From positions 3,165,001 to 3,229,000 of the forward strand of contig NZ_HG916852.1 of the NCBI RefSeq assembly GCF_000577275.2: DNA of 64,000 bases, written 5' to 3'. Origin of the DNA: Rhizobium favelukesii (GTDB taxonomy: Bacteria; Pseudomonadota; Alphaproteobacteria; Rhizobiales; Rhizobiaceae). Positions 26,404-36,155 of this stretch are shown here, in pieces. Numbering within the stretch: position 1 is the stretch's first letter; each line of letters starts with the position of its first letter. The notes under the pieces are model-generated. The model saw only the letters and a list, made by a program, of their open reading frames with translations. It was not told where the DNA came from and did not search any database. The position numbers and the translations under genes were made by a program.

Positions 26404-29400
26404 GATTTGCGCACTTCTTCGTCGACCGCCCGATCTTCGCGTCGGTGCTCTCCATTGTGCTGCTCATCGTCGGCGGCATCGCCTATTTTCAGTTGCCCGT
26501 GGCGCAATACCCCGAGATTGCGCCACCGACCATCGTTATCCGCACCTCCTATCCCGGCGCTGATGCCGAGACGATTGCCAATACCGTCGCGACACCGGTC
26601 GAGCAGGAGGTCAATGGCGTCGAGGACATGCTTTACATGTCCTCCTATTCGACTGCTGACGGCTCGATGGCACTGACCGTGACCTTCAAGCTCGGCACGG
26701 ACCTCGACAAGGCGCAGGTCCTTGTCCAGAACCGCGTTGCCATCGCCGAACCACGCCTTCCCGAAGAGGTGCGGCGCATCGGCATCACGACGGCAAAGAG
26801 TTCGCCCGACCTGATGATGGTGGTGCATCTTTTGTCACCGAACTCTCGCTACGATCAGCTTTACGTCTCCAACTACGCGCGCACACGCATCCGCGACACG
26901 CTTGTTCGCCTTGACGGCGTTGGCGACGTCATCCTGTTCGGCGAGCGCGAGTATTCGCTGCGCATCTGGCTCGATCCGCAAAAACTGTCGGCCTACGGCA
27001 TGACCTCCGGCGACGTCGTCGATGCGCTGCGCGAACAGAACGTGCAGGTCTCCGGCGGCTCGATCGGCGGACCGCCGGCTGCCGGCACCAACGCCTTTCA
27101 ATATACCGTGACGACCCAGGGACGTTTCTCGGATGCACGACAATTCCGCTATGTCATCGTCAAGGCGACCGCGGAAGGGCGTCTCGTCCAGCTGCAGGAT
27201 ATCGCCCGCATCGAACTCGGCGCCAAAGACTACGTCACAAATAGCTATCTGAACGGCAAGCCGGCCGTGGCGCTCGGCATTTTCGCGCGTCCCGGCACCA
27301 ATGCGCTCGCGGCCGCAGCCGAAATCAAGAGGACGATGGACACTGTCGCTCAGGATTTTCCGCAAGGTCTCAGCTACGACATCGTCTACAACCCGACTGA
27401 ATTCATCGCGGAGTCGATCAACGAGGTCTACAAGACGATCGCTGAAGCCGCCCTGCTCGTCGCCATCGTGGTTCTCATATTTCTACAGTCATGGCGAACG
27501 GCAATCATCCCCATCGTCGCCATCCCGGTCTCGCTGATCGGCACCTTTGCCTTTCTGCTCGCCTTCGGCTTCTCGCTCAACATGCTGACGCTGTTCGGCC
27601 TGGTGCTGGCCATCGGCATCGTCGTCGACGACGCGATCGTCGTGGTCGAAAATGTCGAGCGCAACCTAGCAAAGGGAATGACGCCGCGGGAGGCCGCGCA
27701 TGTGACGATGAACGAAGTCGGCACGGCAGTCGTTGCGATCTCGCTCGTCCTGATCGCCGTCTTTGTGCCGACCGCCTTCATCCCCGGCATTTCGGGTCAG
27801 TTCTATCGCCAGTTCGCGGTGACGATCTCGGTCGCCACCGCAATCTCGGCGCTGAACTCACTGACCCTCTCGCCGGCCCTTGCTGCGCTGGTGTTGAAGC
27901 CCCACGAGGAGCACGAGAAGCGTCGCAATCCGATTGCGCGTTTCGCAAGCGCGCTTGCGAACGGATTTAACAAAGGGTTCGACAGGTTGAGTGCGGGCTA
28001 TTCATGGATCGTCCGTCACACGGTGCAGACGGTTGCCGCACGATTCCTCGCCCTCATCGTCTTTGTCGGTCTGCTCGGCGCGACATACTATATGAGCCGG
28101 ATCGTTCCGGGTGGCTTCGTCCCAGTGATGGACCAGGGCTACGCCATTGTCGTCGTGCAACTGCCGGACGGTGCAGCACTTTCCCGCACCGACGCGGTTG
28201 TCGAACGCGCTTCGGAAATTATCCGCAACACACCAGGCGTGAAGAATGCCGTAGCCTTCTCGGGCTTCAGCGGCGCGACATTCACCAATGCCTCCAACTC
28301 CGGCGTCGTCTTCGCCGCCTTCGACACCTTCGAAAACCGCCTGGAGCACGGGCAGACGGCGTCTACGATCATTGGACAACTCTACGGGAGCCTACAGGCA
28401 ATTCAGGAGGCCTTCATCATCGCTATCCCGCCGCCGCCGATTTCCGGTATCGGCAATGCGGGCGGCTTTAAGATGCAGCTTATGGATCGCGAAAGCTCCG
28501 ACATGCGTCGCATTCTTGGCGTCGCCTATCAGCTGATGGGCATGGCCAACCAGACAGAGGGCCTGACGGGTGTCTTTACGACGTTCTCCGCCAACAGCCC
28601 GCAGTACTTCCTCGAAATCGACCGCGACAAGGCGCGTACGCTAAACGTACCGATCTCCAACATTTTTGATACGCTGTCGATCAATCTCGGCACATCCTAT
28701 GTCAACGATTTCAATGCTTTCGGGCGTGTCTACCAGGTGCGGGCCCAGGCCGACCAACAATATCGCGTCGAGCGGGACGACATCCTCGCCCTGAAGGTAA
28801 GATCCGCCACCGGCGCACTCGTCCCGCTTGGCACGCTGGTCGATATCCGCGATACCAGCGGCCCGTCGCTCGTCCAGCACTATAATATGTACGTGTCCGT
28901 ACCCGTGCAGGGCAATGCCGCCCCCGGCGTTTCGACGGGCACTGCATTGGACAAGATGGAGGGCCTTGCCAAGCAGCTACTGCCAGCAGGAACAACCTTC
29001 GAGTGGACCGAAATCGCCTTTCAGGAACGGAACACCGGCAACACGGCGATCTATATCTTCGCCCTGTCTGTCGTCTTCGTCTTCCTGGCACTGTCGGCGC
29101 AGTATGAAAGCTGGGTCCTGCCGCTTGCCATCATCCTGATCGTTCCCCTTGCGATCCTGGCTGCCTTGATCGGCGTTCACCTGCGCGGGATGGACAACAA
29201 TATCCTGACGCAGATCGGGCTGATCGTGCTGATCGGTCTGGCAGCCAAGAACGCCATCCTGATCGTGGAGTTCGCGAGACAGGCGCAGGACGAAGGCAAA
29301 TCGGCCGTCGAGGCCGCGATCGAGGCCAGTCACCTCCGTCTGCGGCCAATCCTGATGACCGCCTTCGCGTTCATCTTCGGCGTCGTGCCGCTGATGATCG

Positions 29401-29594
29401 CCACCGGCCCCGGCGCCGAAATGCGTCAATCGCTCGGAACGGCCGTTTTCTCAGGGATGCTTGGCGTAACGATTTTCGGCCTGTTCCTGACACCCGTCTT
29501 CTACGTCGTGCTGCGCGCGCGCCGGCGAAAACCAGTTGCGCAGACCGAGACCGCGCCGCCCTCCGAGGAGACTGCCACCGAAACCTCTTCATGA
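26400..29594 (+). CDS. RND multidrug efflux permease, HAE1 family
   Basis: This 1064-residue trimeric proton-driven pump begins [20 protein letters not shown]. It has [17 protein letters not shown], the proton-relay aspartates of TM4 in [20 protein letters not shown], two periplasmic porter domains ([27 protein letters not shown]) and a C-terminal segment [21 protein letters not shown] before an acidic tail. It is complete. It is coupled to its adaptor by an ATGA overlap. Its last six bases overlap the 3' end of exoZ on the other strand, marking a tight convergent border with the exo cluster. It is clearly a different subgroup from the permease at 11165. Confidence 0.94.
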   Translation: MRFAHFFVDRPIFASVLSIVLLIVGGIAYFQLPVAQYPEIAPPTIVIRTSYPGADAETIANTVATPVEQEVNGVEDMLYMSSYSTADGSMALTVTFKLGTDLDKAQVLVQNRVAIAEPRLPEEVRRIGITTAKSSPDLMMVVHLLSPNSRYDQLYVSNYARTRIRDTLVRLDGVGDVILFGEREYSLRIWLDPQKLSAYGMTSGDVVDALREQNVQVSGGSIGGPPAAGTNAFQYTVTTQGRFSDARQFRYVIVKATAEGRLVQLQDIARIELGAKDYVTNSYLNGKPAVALGIFARPGTNALAAAAEIKRTMDTVAQDFPQGLSYDIVYNPTEFIAESINEVYKTIAEAALLVAIVVLIFLQSWRTAIIPIVAIPVSLIGTFAFLLAFGFSLNMLTLFGLVLAIGIVVDDAIVVVENVERNLAKGMTPREAAHVTMNEVGTAVVAISLVLIAVFVPTAFIPGISGQFYRQFAVTISVATAISALNSLTLSPALAALVLKPHEEHEKRRNPIARFASALANGFNKGFDRLSAGYSWIVRHTVQTVAARFLALIVFVGLLGATYYMSRIVPGGFVPVMDQGYAIVVVQLPDGAALSRTDAVVERASEIIRNTPGVKNAVAFSGFSGATFTNASNSGVVFAAFDTFENRLEHGQTASTIIGQLYGSLQAIQEAFIIAIPPPPISGIGNAGGFKMQLMDRESSDMRRILGVAYQLMGMANQTEGLTGVFTTFSANSPQYFLEIDRDKARTLNVPISNIFDTLSINLGTSYVNDFNAFGRVYQVRAQADQQYRVERDDILALKVRSATGALVPLGTLVDIRDTSGPSLVQHYNMYVSVPVQGNAAPGVSTGTALDKMEGLAKQLLPAGTTFEWTEIAFQERNTGNTAIYIFALSVVFVFLALSAQYESWVLPLAIILIVPLAILAALIGVHLRGMDNNILTQIGLIVLIGLAAKNAILIVEFARQAQDEGKSAVEAAIEASHLRLRPILMTAFAFIFGVVPLMIATGPGAEMRQSLGTAVFSGMLGVTIFGLFLTPVFYVVLRARRRKPVAQTETAPPSEETATETSS

Positions 29595-30596
29595 AGGGCG
29601 CCGCTCGACCGCGTTCTGTTTGAGCAGGTCTGACGACAGGATCTTGCGGAGCGGCTTCTCGACAAGCTCGTAGGCTGCGGCTCCGAGGATCGTGCCTCCT
29701 ATGACGGCGATTACGATCGTCGGCGTTGCCGACATCCCGACTGCGCCTGCAGCCTTGACGATCACGGAGATCGCCAGCGTGTGCCAGAGGTAGATCGAAT
29801 AGGAAGCATCACCGAGATAGGTGAGAAGCGGTACGCGGCCTATGCTGCCACCCGCCTCGAGGGACACCATGCCGTAAACCAGGGCCATGGCGAGCGGCCC
29901 GCAGATTGCTTCATCGAAATCGGCACCGATCAGGAAGATGGTGGCAAATCCGGAGAGCGATGCGCCGACACAAGCAAGCCCCAGACTGGTGCCCGCAATC
30001 CAGCGTCGGATCCACAATTCCGCCAGGAAGACCCCCCCGAGGAATTCCAGAATGATCGGCCGCGCATAGGTGCTCAGCACCGGCGATGTGGGCTCGAAGA
30101 GAAGGCCGATCAGGAAAAAGCCACCGAAAATCACCGTCAGATAGGCCAACCGCCAGCGACGCGGCAGGAAGAGCGCCCCGGCAAACAGCACGTAAAAGAA
30201 CATCTCGAAATTCAGCGTCCAGCCCTGAACGAGGACCGGCCAGATATCACCGGTGCTCGGCGACTGGGCAGGAATGAAGAAGAGTGAGGCAATGATATGG
30301 GCGCCAGTGAGCTTCAGGCTCGGGAAGAGGCCGATCACCGCGCCGGCGATCATCGCGCTCGTCACCAGCCAGTAGGACGGCGCGATGCGACGAAAGCGAT
30401 CAAGCAGGAAACCCTGCGGCGTCATCGGTCGGCGATCGCTGATGACCCACATGATGAAGCCGCTGATGACGAAGAAGACGTCGACGCCGGCGGCGCCAAT
30501 GGCGAAATGCTCACCGGACTTTTCCGCCGCATGGAAGACCACGACGGCAAGTGCCGCAAAGGCGCGCAGATATTGGATGCCGTAAAGTGTCTTCAT
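29589..30596 (-). CDS. exoZ: Succinoglycan acetyltransferase (acyltransferase-3 family)
   Basis: This 335-residue integral membrane O-acyltransferase begins MKTLYGIQYLRAFAALAVVVFHAAE, containing the conserved catalytic His, and has GVDVFFVISGFIMW and DRFRRIAPSYW, with about ten hydrophobic segments. In Sinorhizobium meliloti ExoZ adds the acetyl group to the succinoglycan repeat. Here it is the last gene of a leftward exoY-F-Q-Z series, 48 bases after exoQ, the same position as in the classical cluster. There, exoB follows; here the next gene is a convergent RND permease overlapping by six bases. Family membership is certain; the ExoZ name rests mainly on context. Confidence 0.88.
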   Translation of the reverse strand: MKTLYGIQYLRAFAALAVVVFHAAEKSGEHFAIGAAGVDVFFVISGFIMWVISDRRPMTPQGFLLDRFRRIAPSYWLVTSAMIAGAVIGLFPSLKLTGAHIIASLFFIPAQSPSTGDIWPVLVQGWTLNFEMFFYVLFAGALFLPRRWRLAYLTVIFGGFFLIGLLFEPTSPVLSTYARPIILEFLGGVFLAELWIRRWIAGTSLGLACVGASLSGFATIFLIGADFDEAICGPLAMALVYGMVSLEAGGSIGRVPLLTYLGDASYSIYLWHTLAISVIVKAAGAVGMSATPTIVIAVIGGTILGAAAYELVEKPLRKILSSDLLKQNAVERRPS

Positions 30597-30644
30597 CCGG
30601 ATTCCTCGGAAGACCGGTCCAGGCCGGTCGAAAATGCAATGACG

Positions 30645-31910
30645 TTATTCAGTGACGGGCTCTGGCGACGTCTGTCGTTGCCATAAGCTCACCGCCGGTC
30701 GGCGGCGCGCTGTCGCCAGCTTGCCGGCGGCAAAGTAGAAAAGAAACGTTCCGACGTTGTATGGGGTCAGAATGTCGATCTCGACGAAGGAGCGGATCGT
30801 CAGCAGCACCGCGATCGAAAACAGCAGATAGGATTCATCGTTCCTGAAATCCTCGATGACCCGGCGCAGGTGCCCCCACAGAACCCGCAACAACATGACG
30901 GCAAGAACGATGACGCCCGTGAGCCCCAGCTCGACGGCCGTTTCGATGTAGGTGTTGTGGAAGTGGAAGCCGCTGCGCGATCCGATGAAGAACTCTTCCC
31001 ACAGCCGCTCCGGCTCGGAGAAGCCCTGGACCCAATAGGCCTGGTAGCCGATTCCCAATACCGGGTTCTGCTTGGCCGCCTCGATCCCCTGCTGCCAGAG
31101 ATAGGTGCGGCCGGTCAGCGTGGAATCCTTGCCGAAGATGCCGAGAACGGCATCGACCGCCCCCAAGTAGACACCAGCAACGGCAAGGACGATCACGGCG
31201 ACGCCGCCGCCGATCACCAGCAGCTTGCGATGGTCGGGGGCAAGGGCGAGGACGACGCGCAGCCCCATCATCAGGGCGATCACGACGGCTGTCGTCAAAA
31301 CCGACGTCGCAGACTGGCAGGCGATGAGGCAGTAGGCCGATAGCAGCCCGACCACGCCCGACGCCGCCATCCAGAGGCGTCTTTCACCGAAGATGAAGAC
31401 AGCCGCAAAAGAGACGATCAGGCCAAGCGACGCATAGAAGCCAAGCTGGTTCTTCGAGGCGAAGGCCCCCACAAAACTGAAGGTGCCATCCAGCGGATCG
31501 TACTCGTAGTAGCCAAACAGCAGCGAATACACGAGAACGATCCCGACGCCCGCGACCATCCCCACCGTCAGGGTTCTCACATCGAGCACCCGCACCGCGA
31601 TCAGGGCGCAGATGACCTGCGTCAGATACTGGATGCTGGCGCGAAGCGAAATGCTGGGAACCGCCGACCAGAAGACCGACAGGAAGGCAACTGCAGCAAA
31701 GGCATAGATCCAGAGGTAGCGACCATGGCTGCCGAGCACCTTCTTGTAGTCCACAGCGATGAGCGGCAGCCAGAGCGCATAGTAAAGCAGGATCGCCGCC
31801 TGCCCGAACTTGATCGAGTAGGCGAAGCAAAAAAGCGACAGCGCCACGGCGGGGATGGCATAGGCCGCGTTCCCGCCGGGCTGGATGAGCACCGATTTTG
31901 CGATCCGCAT
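30645..31910 (-). CDS. exoQ: Succinoglycan polymerase, Wzy/O-antigen ligase family
   Basis: This 421-residue inner-membrane protein has about eleven hydrophobic segments and the O-antigen ligase/polymerase signature region around GRTYLWQQGIEAAKQNPVLG, then GFHFHNTYIETAVELG in a large periplasmic loop. ExoQ joins lipid-linked octasaccharide units into high-molecular-weight polymer. It starts ten bases after exoF in the exoY-F-Q order found in Sinorhizobium, so the assignment from context is strong. With ExoP and a flippase it would form the Wzx/Wzy pathway, but no flippase gene was found in this cluster. Confidence 0.92.
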   Translation of the reverse strand: MRIAKSVLIQPGGNAAYAIPAVALSLFCFAYSIKFGQAAILLYYALWLPLIAVDYKKVLGSHGRYLWIYAFAAVAFLSVFWSAVPSISLRASIQYLTQVICALIAVRVLDVRTLTVGMVAGVGIVLVYSLLFGYYEYDPLDGTFSFVGAFASKNQLGFYASLGLIVSFAAVFIFGERRLWMAASGVVGLLSAYCLIACQSATSVLTTAVVIALMMGLRVVLALAPDHRKLLVIGGGVAVIVLAVAGVYLGAVDAVLGIFGKDSTLTGRTYLWQQGIEAAKQNPVLGIGYQAYWVQGFSEPERLWEEFFIGSRSGFHFHNTYIETAVELGLTGVIVLAVMLLRVLWGHLRRVIEDFRNDESYLLFSIAVLLTIRSFVEIDILTPYNVGTFLFYFAAGKLATARRRPAVSLWQRQTSPEPVTE

Positions 31911-31920
31911 TGCGGCCTCG

Positions 31921-33192
31921 TTATCGCATGTACAATCCGGCGGTGATCTTGATCAGGTCGCCGGGCTGCAATGCTGTGTTTTCCTGAACCGGAATCTCCT
32001 TCGCCTTCCCGTCGACCTCGCGGATGATCGAATAGGCGATGCTGGCAGCACCGCTCGTCGTGTCGAAGCGTGCAGCATCAGTCGACTGCGTCAAGGCTTC
32101 CGACATCAGCGAGTTGCTGGTGTTCAGCTTGAGATTGAGTTCGTCGAGTTGGGCGTCGGCATTCTGAAGTTCCTGGGCAAGCTGCGCATCCCAGTCGTTC
32201 CGAAGCGTGATCTCGTCCTGATTGGCCTTGCTGATATCCTGCTTGGCCTTCAGCGAATTGGTATCGATATCGAGGAGCGTCGCCTCGGTGTCGGCAGCGC
32301 GCTGCTCGGCCGCCATCTTGCGGGCACTGAGCGCAAGACCCTTTTCTGCCAGATCCTCGACCTTGTCGCGATCCTCCGTTGCCAGCTGCAGCTGCCGCGT
32401 CTGCGTTTCGGTCTTCTTGGCAAGAGTCTCGACTTCGCTTTGCAGCAGTTGCTTGAGGTCAGCAAGCGCCTGAAGTTGCAGCGTCAACCGCTTCTTGCGC
32501 GTGTTCAGGAGGGCTGTTTCGCTGTCAAGCAGGGCCTTGGCCTCCGGCTTGTCCTGAAGCTCCTTCGGCATTTCGATCGTATCCTGGTTCGCGGTCTCGG
32601 CGCGCAGCCGCGCCTGCTTCACCAGCAGGCGTGCACGGTCCGCCATGTAGACGACAGCGTCACCCTTGGCGTTGATGAAGTCGCGCGCAAACCGTTGCCC
32701 GGCATCCGCACGGCGCAGACCGCCGGCAAGGCTCACGGCCTTTACGACCGTGAGATTGGGCGCAAACGGGTATTCGCCGGGCTTTTCGACGTCGCCTGAC
32801 AGATAAACCGGCCGGAATTCCGACAGTTCCACCGAGGCAGACGGCCGGTCCTTCAGAGCAAATTGCTTCTGCAGAGCCGAACCGATCTCCTGGGCGATCG
32901 CGTCCGTCGTTTTGCCCGATGCGGGCATATCGCCGACGAAAGGCAGGGAAATGCTTCCTGAAGGCCCGACCGTGTAGTCCCCACTGACGACCGACCAGTC
33001 GCGGATGCTGCCATCCGCGGTCTGCCATTCGGCCACCCGGATCTTCAGCTTGTCCATGATGCCGAGACGGTAGTCGTCGGCGCCAGCAAGCGATGACGAC
33101 GCCAGAAAAGCACCAAATCCGGCTGCGAAAACAATACCGGATCTTAGCGTGCGACGTCGTCCGGCCCTGCCGTCAAGAAAGCGTTTTTCCAT
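31921..33192 (-). CDS. exoF: Polysaccharide export protein (OPX-like, coiled coil)
   Basis: This 423-residue exported protein starts at ATG 33192, agreeing in length with Sinorhizobium ExoF as I recall it. The signal sequence is GIVFAAGFGAFLASSSLAGA. The poly_export domain follows (DDYRLGIMDKLKIRVAEW, YTVGPSGSISLPFVGDM), then a SLBB domain (PVYLSGDVEKPGEYPF, LTVVKAVSLAGGL). A long coiled coil rich in Leu/Glu/Lys covers about residues 170-350, and the C terminus has ENTALQPGDLIKI. It is thought to act with ExoP in export of succinoglycan through the periplasm. It lies 74 bases after exoY and ten before exoQ. Confidence 0.92.
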   Translation of the reverse strand: MEKRFLDGRAGRRRTLRSGIVFAAGFGAFLASSSLAGADDYRLGIMDKLKIRVAEWQTADGSIRDWSVVSGDYTVGPSGSISLPFVGDMPASGKTTDAIAQEIGSALQKQFALKDRPSASVELSEFRPVYLSGDVEKPGEYPFAPNLTVVKAVSLAGGLRRADAGQRFARDFINAKGDAVVYMADRARLLVKQARLRAETANQDTIEMPKELQDKPEAKALLDSETALLNTRKKRLTLQLQALADLKQLLQSEVETLAKKTETQTRQLQLATEDRDKVEDLAEKGLALSARKMAAEQRAADTEATLLDIDTNSLKAKQDISKANQDEITLRNDWDAQLAQELQNADAQLDELNLKLNTSNSLMSEALTQSTDAARFDTTSGAASIAYSIIREVDGKAKEIPVQENTALQPGDLIKITAGLYMR

Positions 33193-33266
33193 GTACCTTC
33201 CCCGTGTTTCAGCACGACAAGCCGCAAGGCGTTGCCGCGCAGTACTCTTTGGGTTTGAGATGCGGC

Positions 33267-33947
33267 TTAGTAGCTGCCGCGTTGAGCGCATACCGCCGGG
33301 ATTGTGCGTGCGATGATCACGACATCCCGAACCAGCGACCAGTTTTCGACATAGTGCGTGTCGAAGGCGACGCGGGTTGCGTAAGAAACGTCATTGCGTC
33401 CGCTGATCTGCCAGAGGCCGGTCAGGCCAGGGCGGGACTGCAGATAATAGACGGCCGCATTCTCGTACATTTCGAGTTCGTCTCGAACGACCGGACGCGG
33501 ACCGACGACGCTCATTTCGCCGCGGATGATATTGAAGAGCTGGGGCAGCTCATCAAGACTCAACTTGCGTAGAACGGCACCGACGGCAGTGACCCGGGGG
33601 TCGTCCTGCAGTTTGCGCGTTGCACGCCACTCTTCCATGGCCTTCGGATTGTTGCGCAGGTACTCCTGCAGAACCTTGTCACCATTGGTGACCATTGTCC
33701 GAAACTTCAGGCAACGGAACTCTTGGCCATTATGGCCGATGCGGCGATGCCCGTAGAAGATCGGCCCCCTGTCGGAAAGCTTCACAAGCAACATCACCAT
33801 CAAAAAAAGCGGGCTCAGAAAGATGAGCCCGAGGCAGGCGGCGGACATATCGAATGCCCGTTTTGCGATCCCGCCAGTCGGCGGAAACACGCTCTGATGA
33901 ACTACGCCATAAAATGGCGAACTGTCCGATCTCGTCGCAGACTTCAT
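33267..33947 (-). CDS. exoY: Undecaprenyl-phosphate galactosephosphotransferase, first step of succinoglycan
   Basis: This 226-residue bacterial sugar transferase moves galactose 1-phosphate from UDP-galactose to undecaprenyl phosphate, starting each repeat. It starts MKSATRSDSS at 33947 with GGAG eight bases upstream; a longer upstream reading exists but would run through the leader repeats. One membrane hairpin lies at about 30-55 (FLSPLFLMVMLLV). The catalytic core has FRCLKFRTMV, then LRKLSLDELPQLFNIIRGEM and VGPRPVV, then RPGLTGLWQISGR, all intact. Length and N terminus match Sinorhizobium ExoY as I recall it. It leads the leftward exoY-F-Q-Z genes and diverges from exoX. Confidence 0.95.
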   Translation of the reverse strand: MKSATRSDSSPFYGVVHQSVFPPTGGIAKRAFDMSAACLGLIFLSPLFLMVMLLVKLSDRGPIFYGHRRIGHNGQEFRCLKFRTMVTNGDKVLQEYLRNNPKAMEEWRATRKLQDDPRVTAVGAVLRKLSLDELPQLFNIIRGEMSVVGPRPVVRDELEMYENAAVYYLQSRPGLTGLWQISGRNDVSYATRVAFDTHYVENWSLVRDVVIIARTIPAVCAQRGSY

Positions 33948-34740
33948 AGAGGTAACTCCACTTATGTTTGCCGTTTGGTCGGGTAGGCTCAGGTGGTCGG
34001 GTAGGCTCAGGCCGCTTGGCCAGCGCTGACGAATTCGAAGTGTATGAGGTGATTTTGTTTTTTTAAGCCACAATTTTAAGACCGAGGCTTTACGACGTGT
34101 TTTTACAGCCGCCGTTCAACTTTTTTGTTTTTAAGATTTTGCTGAAACAGCTATACAATTCTCTGGCGATCTGGAAATAATCTCTGCGTGTACCAATAAA
34201 AGTCTCGGCCATTGCTATGCGCACCAAAGATACTGAAGTCTAGGTCCTTCGGGCATGGTGCTGACAATTGGTGGTTTGCATTGGCGGCTTCTGGAAAAGC
34301 GGCGGATTCTATTTGTCGAAAGAACCCGTTTATTGCATTGCACCATCAATTTTGCACTGCAACAGCTAACCGTTTGAATTTAAAACTTTGTAATAAAAGT
34401 TGAACGCATAACCGCTCTTACCCACCCCATATGACCGACATTGTGGCACTAATAGATACGTGTATTGCCTAATTGTGCGCAACCAAAGATGTGCGTAATA
34501 TTTTTTAATCATCTTTCGCGAAACCGATGGAACGGTGGCAGCACGTGGCATTTTTACCAATAGCCGGAAGAAACCTTTAAGATCGTCGCTGTACTACCCA
34601 TTTCGCAGACGCAAAAAACGTCTCCAGAGCTTCAGTTGAAACAGGAAGTCCTGTAAAACATTTATCCTAGGAAGGATCCTGGTGGCGCTTTCGTCTTCAA
34701 TGATTGTTCGTTGAACGAAGCTCCGATGGAGGAGGCGACG
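33948..34740. promoter_or_regulatory. Long AT-rich exoX-exoY regulatory region
   Basis: Almost 800 bases between the divergent exoY and exoX genes hold no gene I can support. The middle (about 34050-34680) is visibly AT-rich with runs such as TTTGTTTTTTTAAG and AATATTTTTTAAT, unlike the GC-rich genes around it. Small palindromes stand at 34641-34654 (ACAGGA-AG-TCCTGT) and 34664-34677 (ATCCT-N4-AGGAT) near the exoX end. In Sinorhizobium this interval is a target of several regulators, including the AT-preferring MucR, so a similar control region is inferred. I could not fix promoters. Confidence 0.65.
33976..34011. repeat. 18-base perfect tandem repeat in the exoY leader
   Basis: TGGTCGGGTAGGCTCAGG occurs twice in direct succession (33976-33993 and 33994-34011), about 30 bases upstream of the exoY start codon and within its probable untranslated leader. 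It may be a chance slippage duplication or may present a repeated binding or anti-ribosome-site element. Confidence 0.85.
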
Positions 34741-35007
34741 ATGTATGCACCTCGCGTTATCTTCAGCATGCTCGGCGCATTGGCCGTATTTGCTGTTGCG
34801 ACGTATTGGCTGAGCGGTTCTCTGACCGGCACCGCGATCAAGACGGCGATTTGTGCCGTCCTGCTTCAGACCGGCTACTTCGGCGGCATCCTATACCTCG
34901 TTTGGAAGGAAGCCCGGAGCCGCACGATTCGCCCCGCAGTGAAGCGCGAAGAGGCGGAAAAGCTGCCTGTCAGGCCGTTCAACGGCTCTGAACCGTTCAA
35001 CCGCTAA
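34741..35007 (+). CDS. exoX: Exopolysaccharide production repressor, small membrane protein
   Basis: This 88-residue inner-membrane protein starts MYAPRVIFSMLG. Two hydrophobic segments (about 8-24 and 32-50) are followed by VWKEARSR and a charged cytosolic tail. ATG 34741 is chosen since GGAGGAGG stands just upstream and the Sinorhizobium protein also begins MYAPR; a TTG at 34711 would add ten residues. ExoX lowers succinoglycan synthesis post-transcriptionally, in a dose-dependent balance with ExoY. It diverges from exoY, exactly as in Sinorhizobium, and precedes exoU by 135 bases. Confidence 0.93.
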   Translation: MYAPRVIFSMLGALAVFAVATYWLSGSLTGTAIKTAICAVLLQTGYFGGILYLVWKEARSRTIRPAVKREEAEKLPVRPFNGSEPFNR

Positions 35008-35142
35008 GCGTTGCGATTCGCGGCGCTGCCGTGGCTCTCCGACATCGAGAGCAGCCCGCGTTCGTAACATCATTTGAACAGCCGACCGTTGTCCGCCACA
35101 TTTTGACGTCCTAGTTGTTGGGAGAAACAACGGAGGTAAAGC

Positions 35143-36144
35143 GTGGCAAAAACCGCAAGCATTTGCGTCATCATCGCTGCCAAGAACGCAGCGGACACCA
35201 TCGAAACCGCCGTTAGATCGGCCCTTCGGGAGCCGGAAGTGGCCGAAGTGGTTGTCGTCGATGATGGCTCCAGCGACGGCACGGCAGAGGCTGCAAAACG
35301 TGCGGATGACGCCAGCGGCAGGCTGAATGTCGTCAGATTCGACCAGAACAAAGGGCCGTCCGCCGCCCGTAACCACGCCATCGACATCTCTTCGGCACCC
35401 CTGATCGCAATCCTCGATGCGGACGATTTCTTCTTCGATGGCCGCTTTGGCCGGATGCTCGCGGAAGACGACTGGGAGTTTGTTGCCGACAACATCGCGT
35501 TCGTCGACGCCGATACGGCGAGCCAGGCGCCCCAGCGGCTTCAGCAATTTGCCGAAAGTCCGCTCTTCCTCGACCTGCCCACCTTTGTCGATGGCAACAT
35601 TTCTAAGCGTGGCGTCCGCCGCGGCGAAATCGGCTTCCTCAAGCCGATCATGCGCCGGGCCTTCCTGGACAAGCATGGCTTGCGTTACCGCGAGGAGATG
35701 CGGCTTGGAGAGGATTACGACCTCTACATCCGCGCCCTGGCGCTCGGCGCGCGCTACAAGGTGATCCACAGCTGCGGCTACGGCGCTGTCGTGCGCGGAA
35801 ATTCGCTCAGCGGCACCCACCGCACCGAAGATCTTCGCCGCCTTTACGAGGCCGATCGCGCGCTCCTGACGTCATCGAGATTGCCGCCAGAGGCCGCAGA
35901 AGCCGTGCGTCGGCATGAGCGCCATGTGCGCGGCAAATATGAACTGCGGCGGTTCCTCGACATCAAGTCGCAATCAGGCCCGCTGGCAGCAATCGCCCAC
36001 ATCGCAACGCACCCGGCGGCGTTCCCGTCTGTCGCGGCAGGCATCCTGATGGACAAGACGGAGCGGATGCGCAATCCCGGTGGCGTCTCCGTCACCGCGC
36101 AGGGCAATGGCTTGCGATATCTTCTGAGCGCCCCGGCCAAGTAG
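35143..36144 (+). CDS. exoU: Succinoglycan glucosyltransferase, GT2 family
   Basis: This 333-residue cytosolic glycosyltransferase has a GT-A fold: CVIIAAKNAADTIETAV, VVVVDDGSSDGT, GPSAARNHAID and the metal-binding AILDADDFFFDGR. The GEDYDLYIRALA region holds the likely catalytic base. In Sinorhizobium meliloti ExoU adds the sixth sugar (a glucose) to the lipid-linked repeat. GTG 35143 is the start, with GGAGG about seven bases upstream. It stands between exoX and a convergent exoW, whose stop codon lies only 11 bases away. In the classical cluster exoV sits at that place. Assignment as ExoU rests on context plus family. Confidence 0.86.
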   Translation: MAKTASICVIIAAKNAADTIETAVRSALREPEVAEVVVVDDGSSDGTAEAAKRADDASGRLNVVRFDQNKGPSAARNHAIDISSAPLIAILDADDFFFDGRFGRMLAEDDWEFVADNIAFVDADTASQAPQRLQQFAESPLFLDLPTFVDGNISKRGVRRGEIGFLKPIMRRAFLDKHGLRYREEMRLGEDYDLYIRALALGARYKVIHSCGYGAVVRGNSLSGTHRTEDLRRLYEADRALLTSSRLPPEAAEAVRRHERHVRGKYELRRFLDIKSQSGPLAAIAHIATHPAAFPSVAAGILMDKTERMRNPGGVSVTAQGNGLRYLLSAPAK

Positions 36145-36150
36145 CCGGGG
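36131..36150 (+). terminator. Short hairpin at the exoU/exoW convergence
   Basis: CCCCGGC (36131-36137) and GCCGGGG (36144-36150) form a seven-pair stem across the exoU stop codon. No T-run follows on either strand, so termination here is only possible, not shown. Confidence 0.3.
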
Positions 36151-36155
36151 TTCGA

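Noticed and set aside
34212..34403. Short rightward open frame in the exoX-exoY interval
   Set aside because: No ribosome site and no recognisable features in an AT-rich regulatory region.
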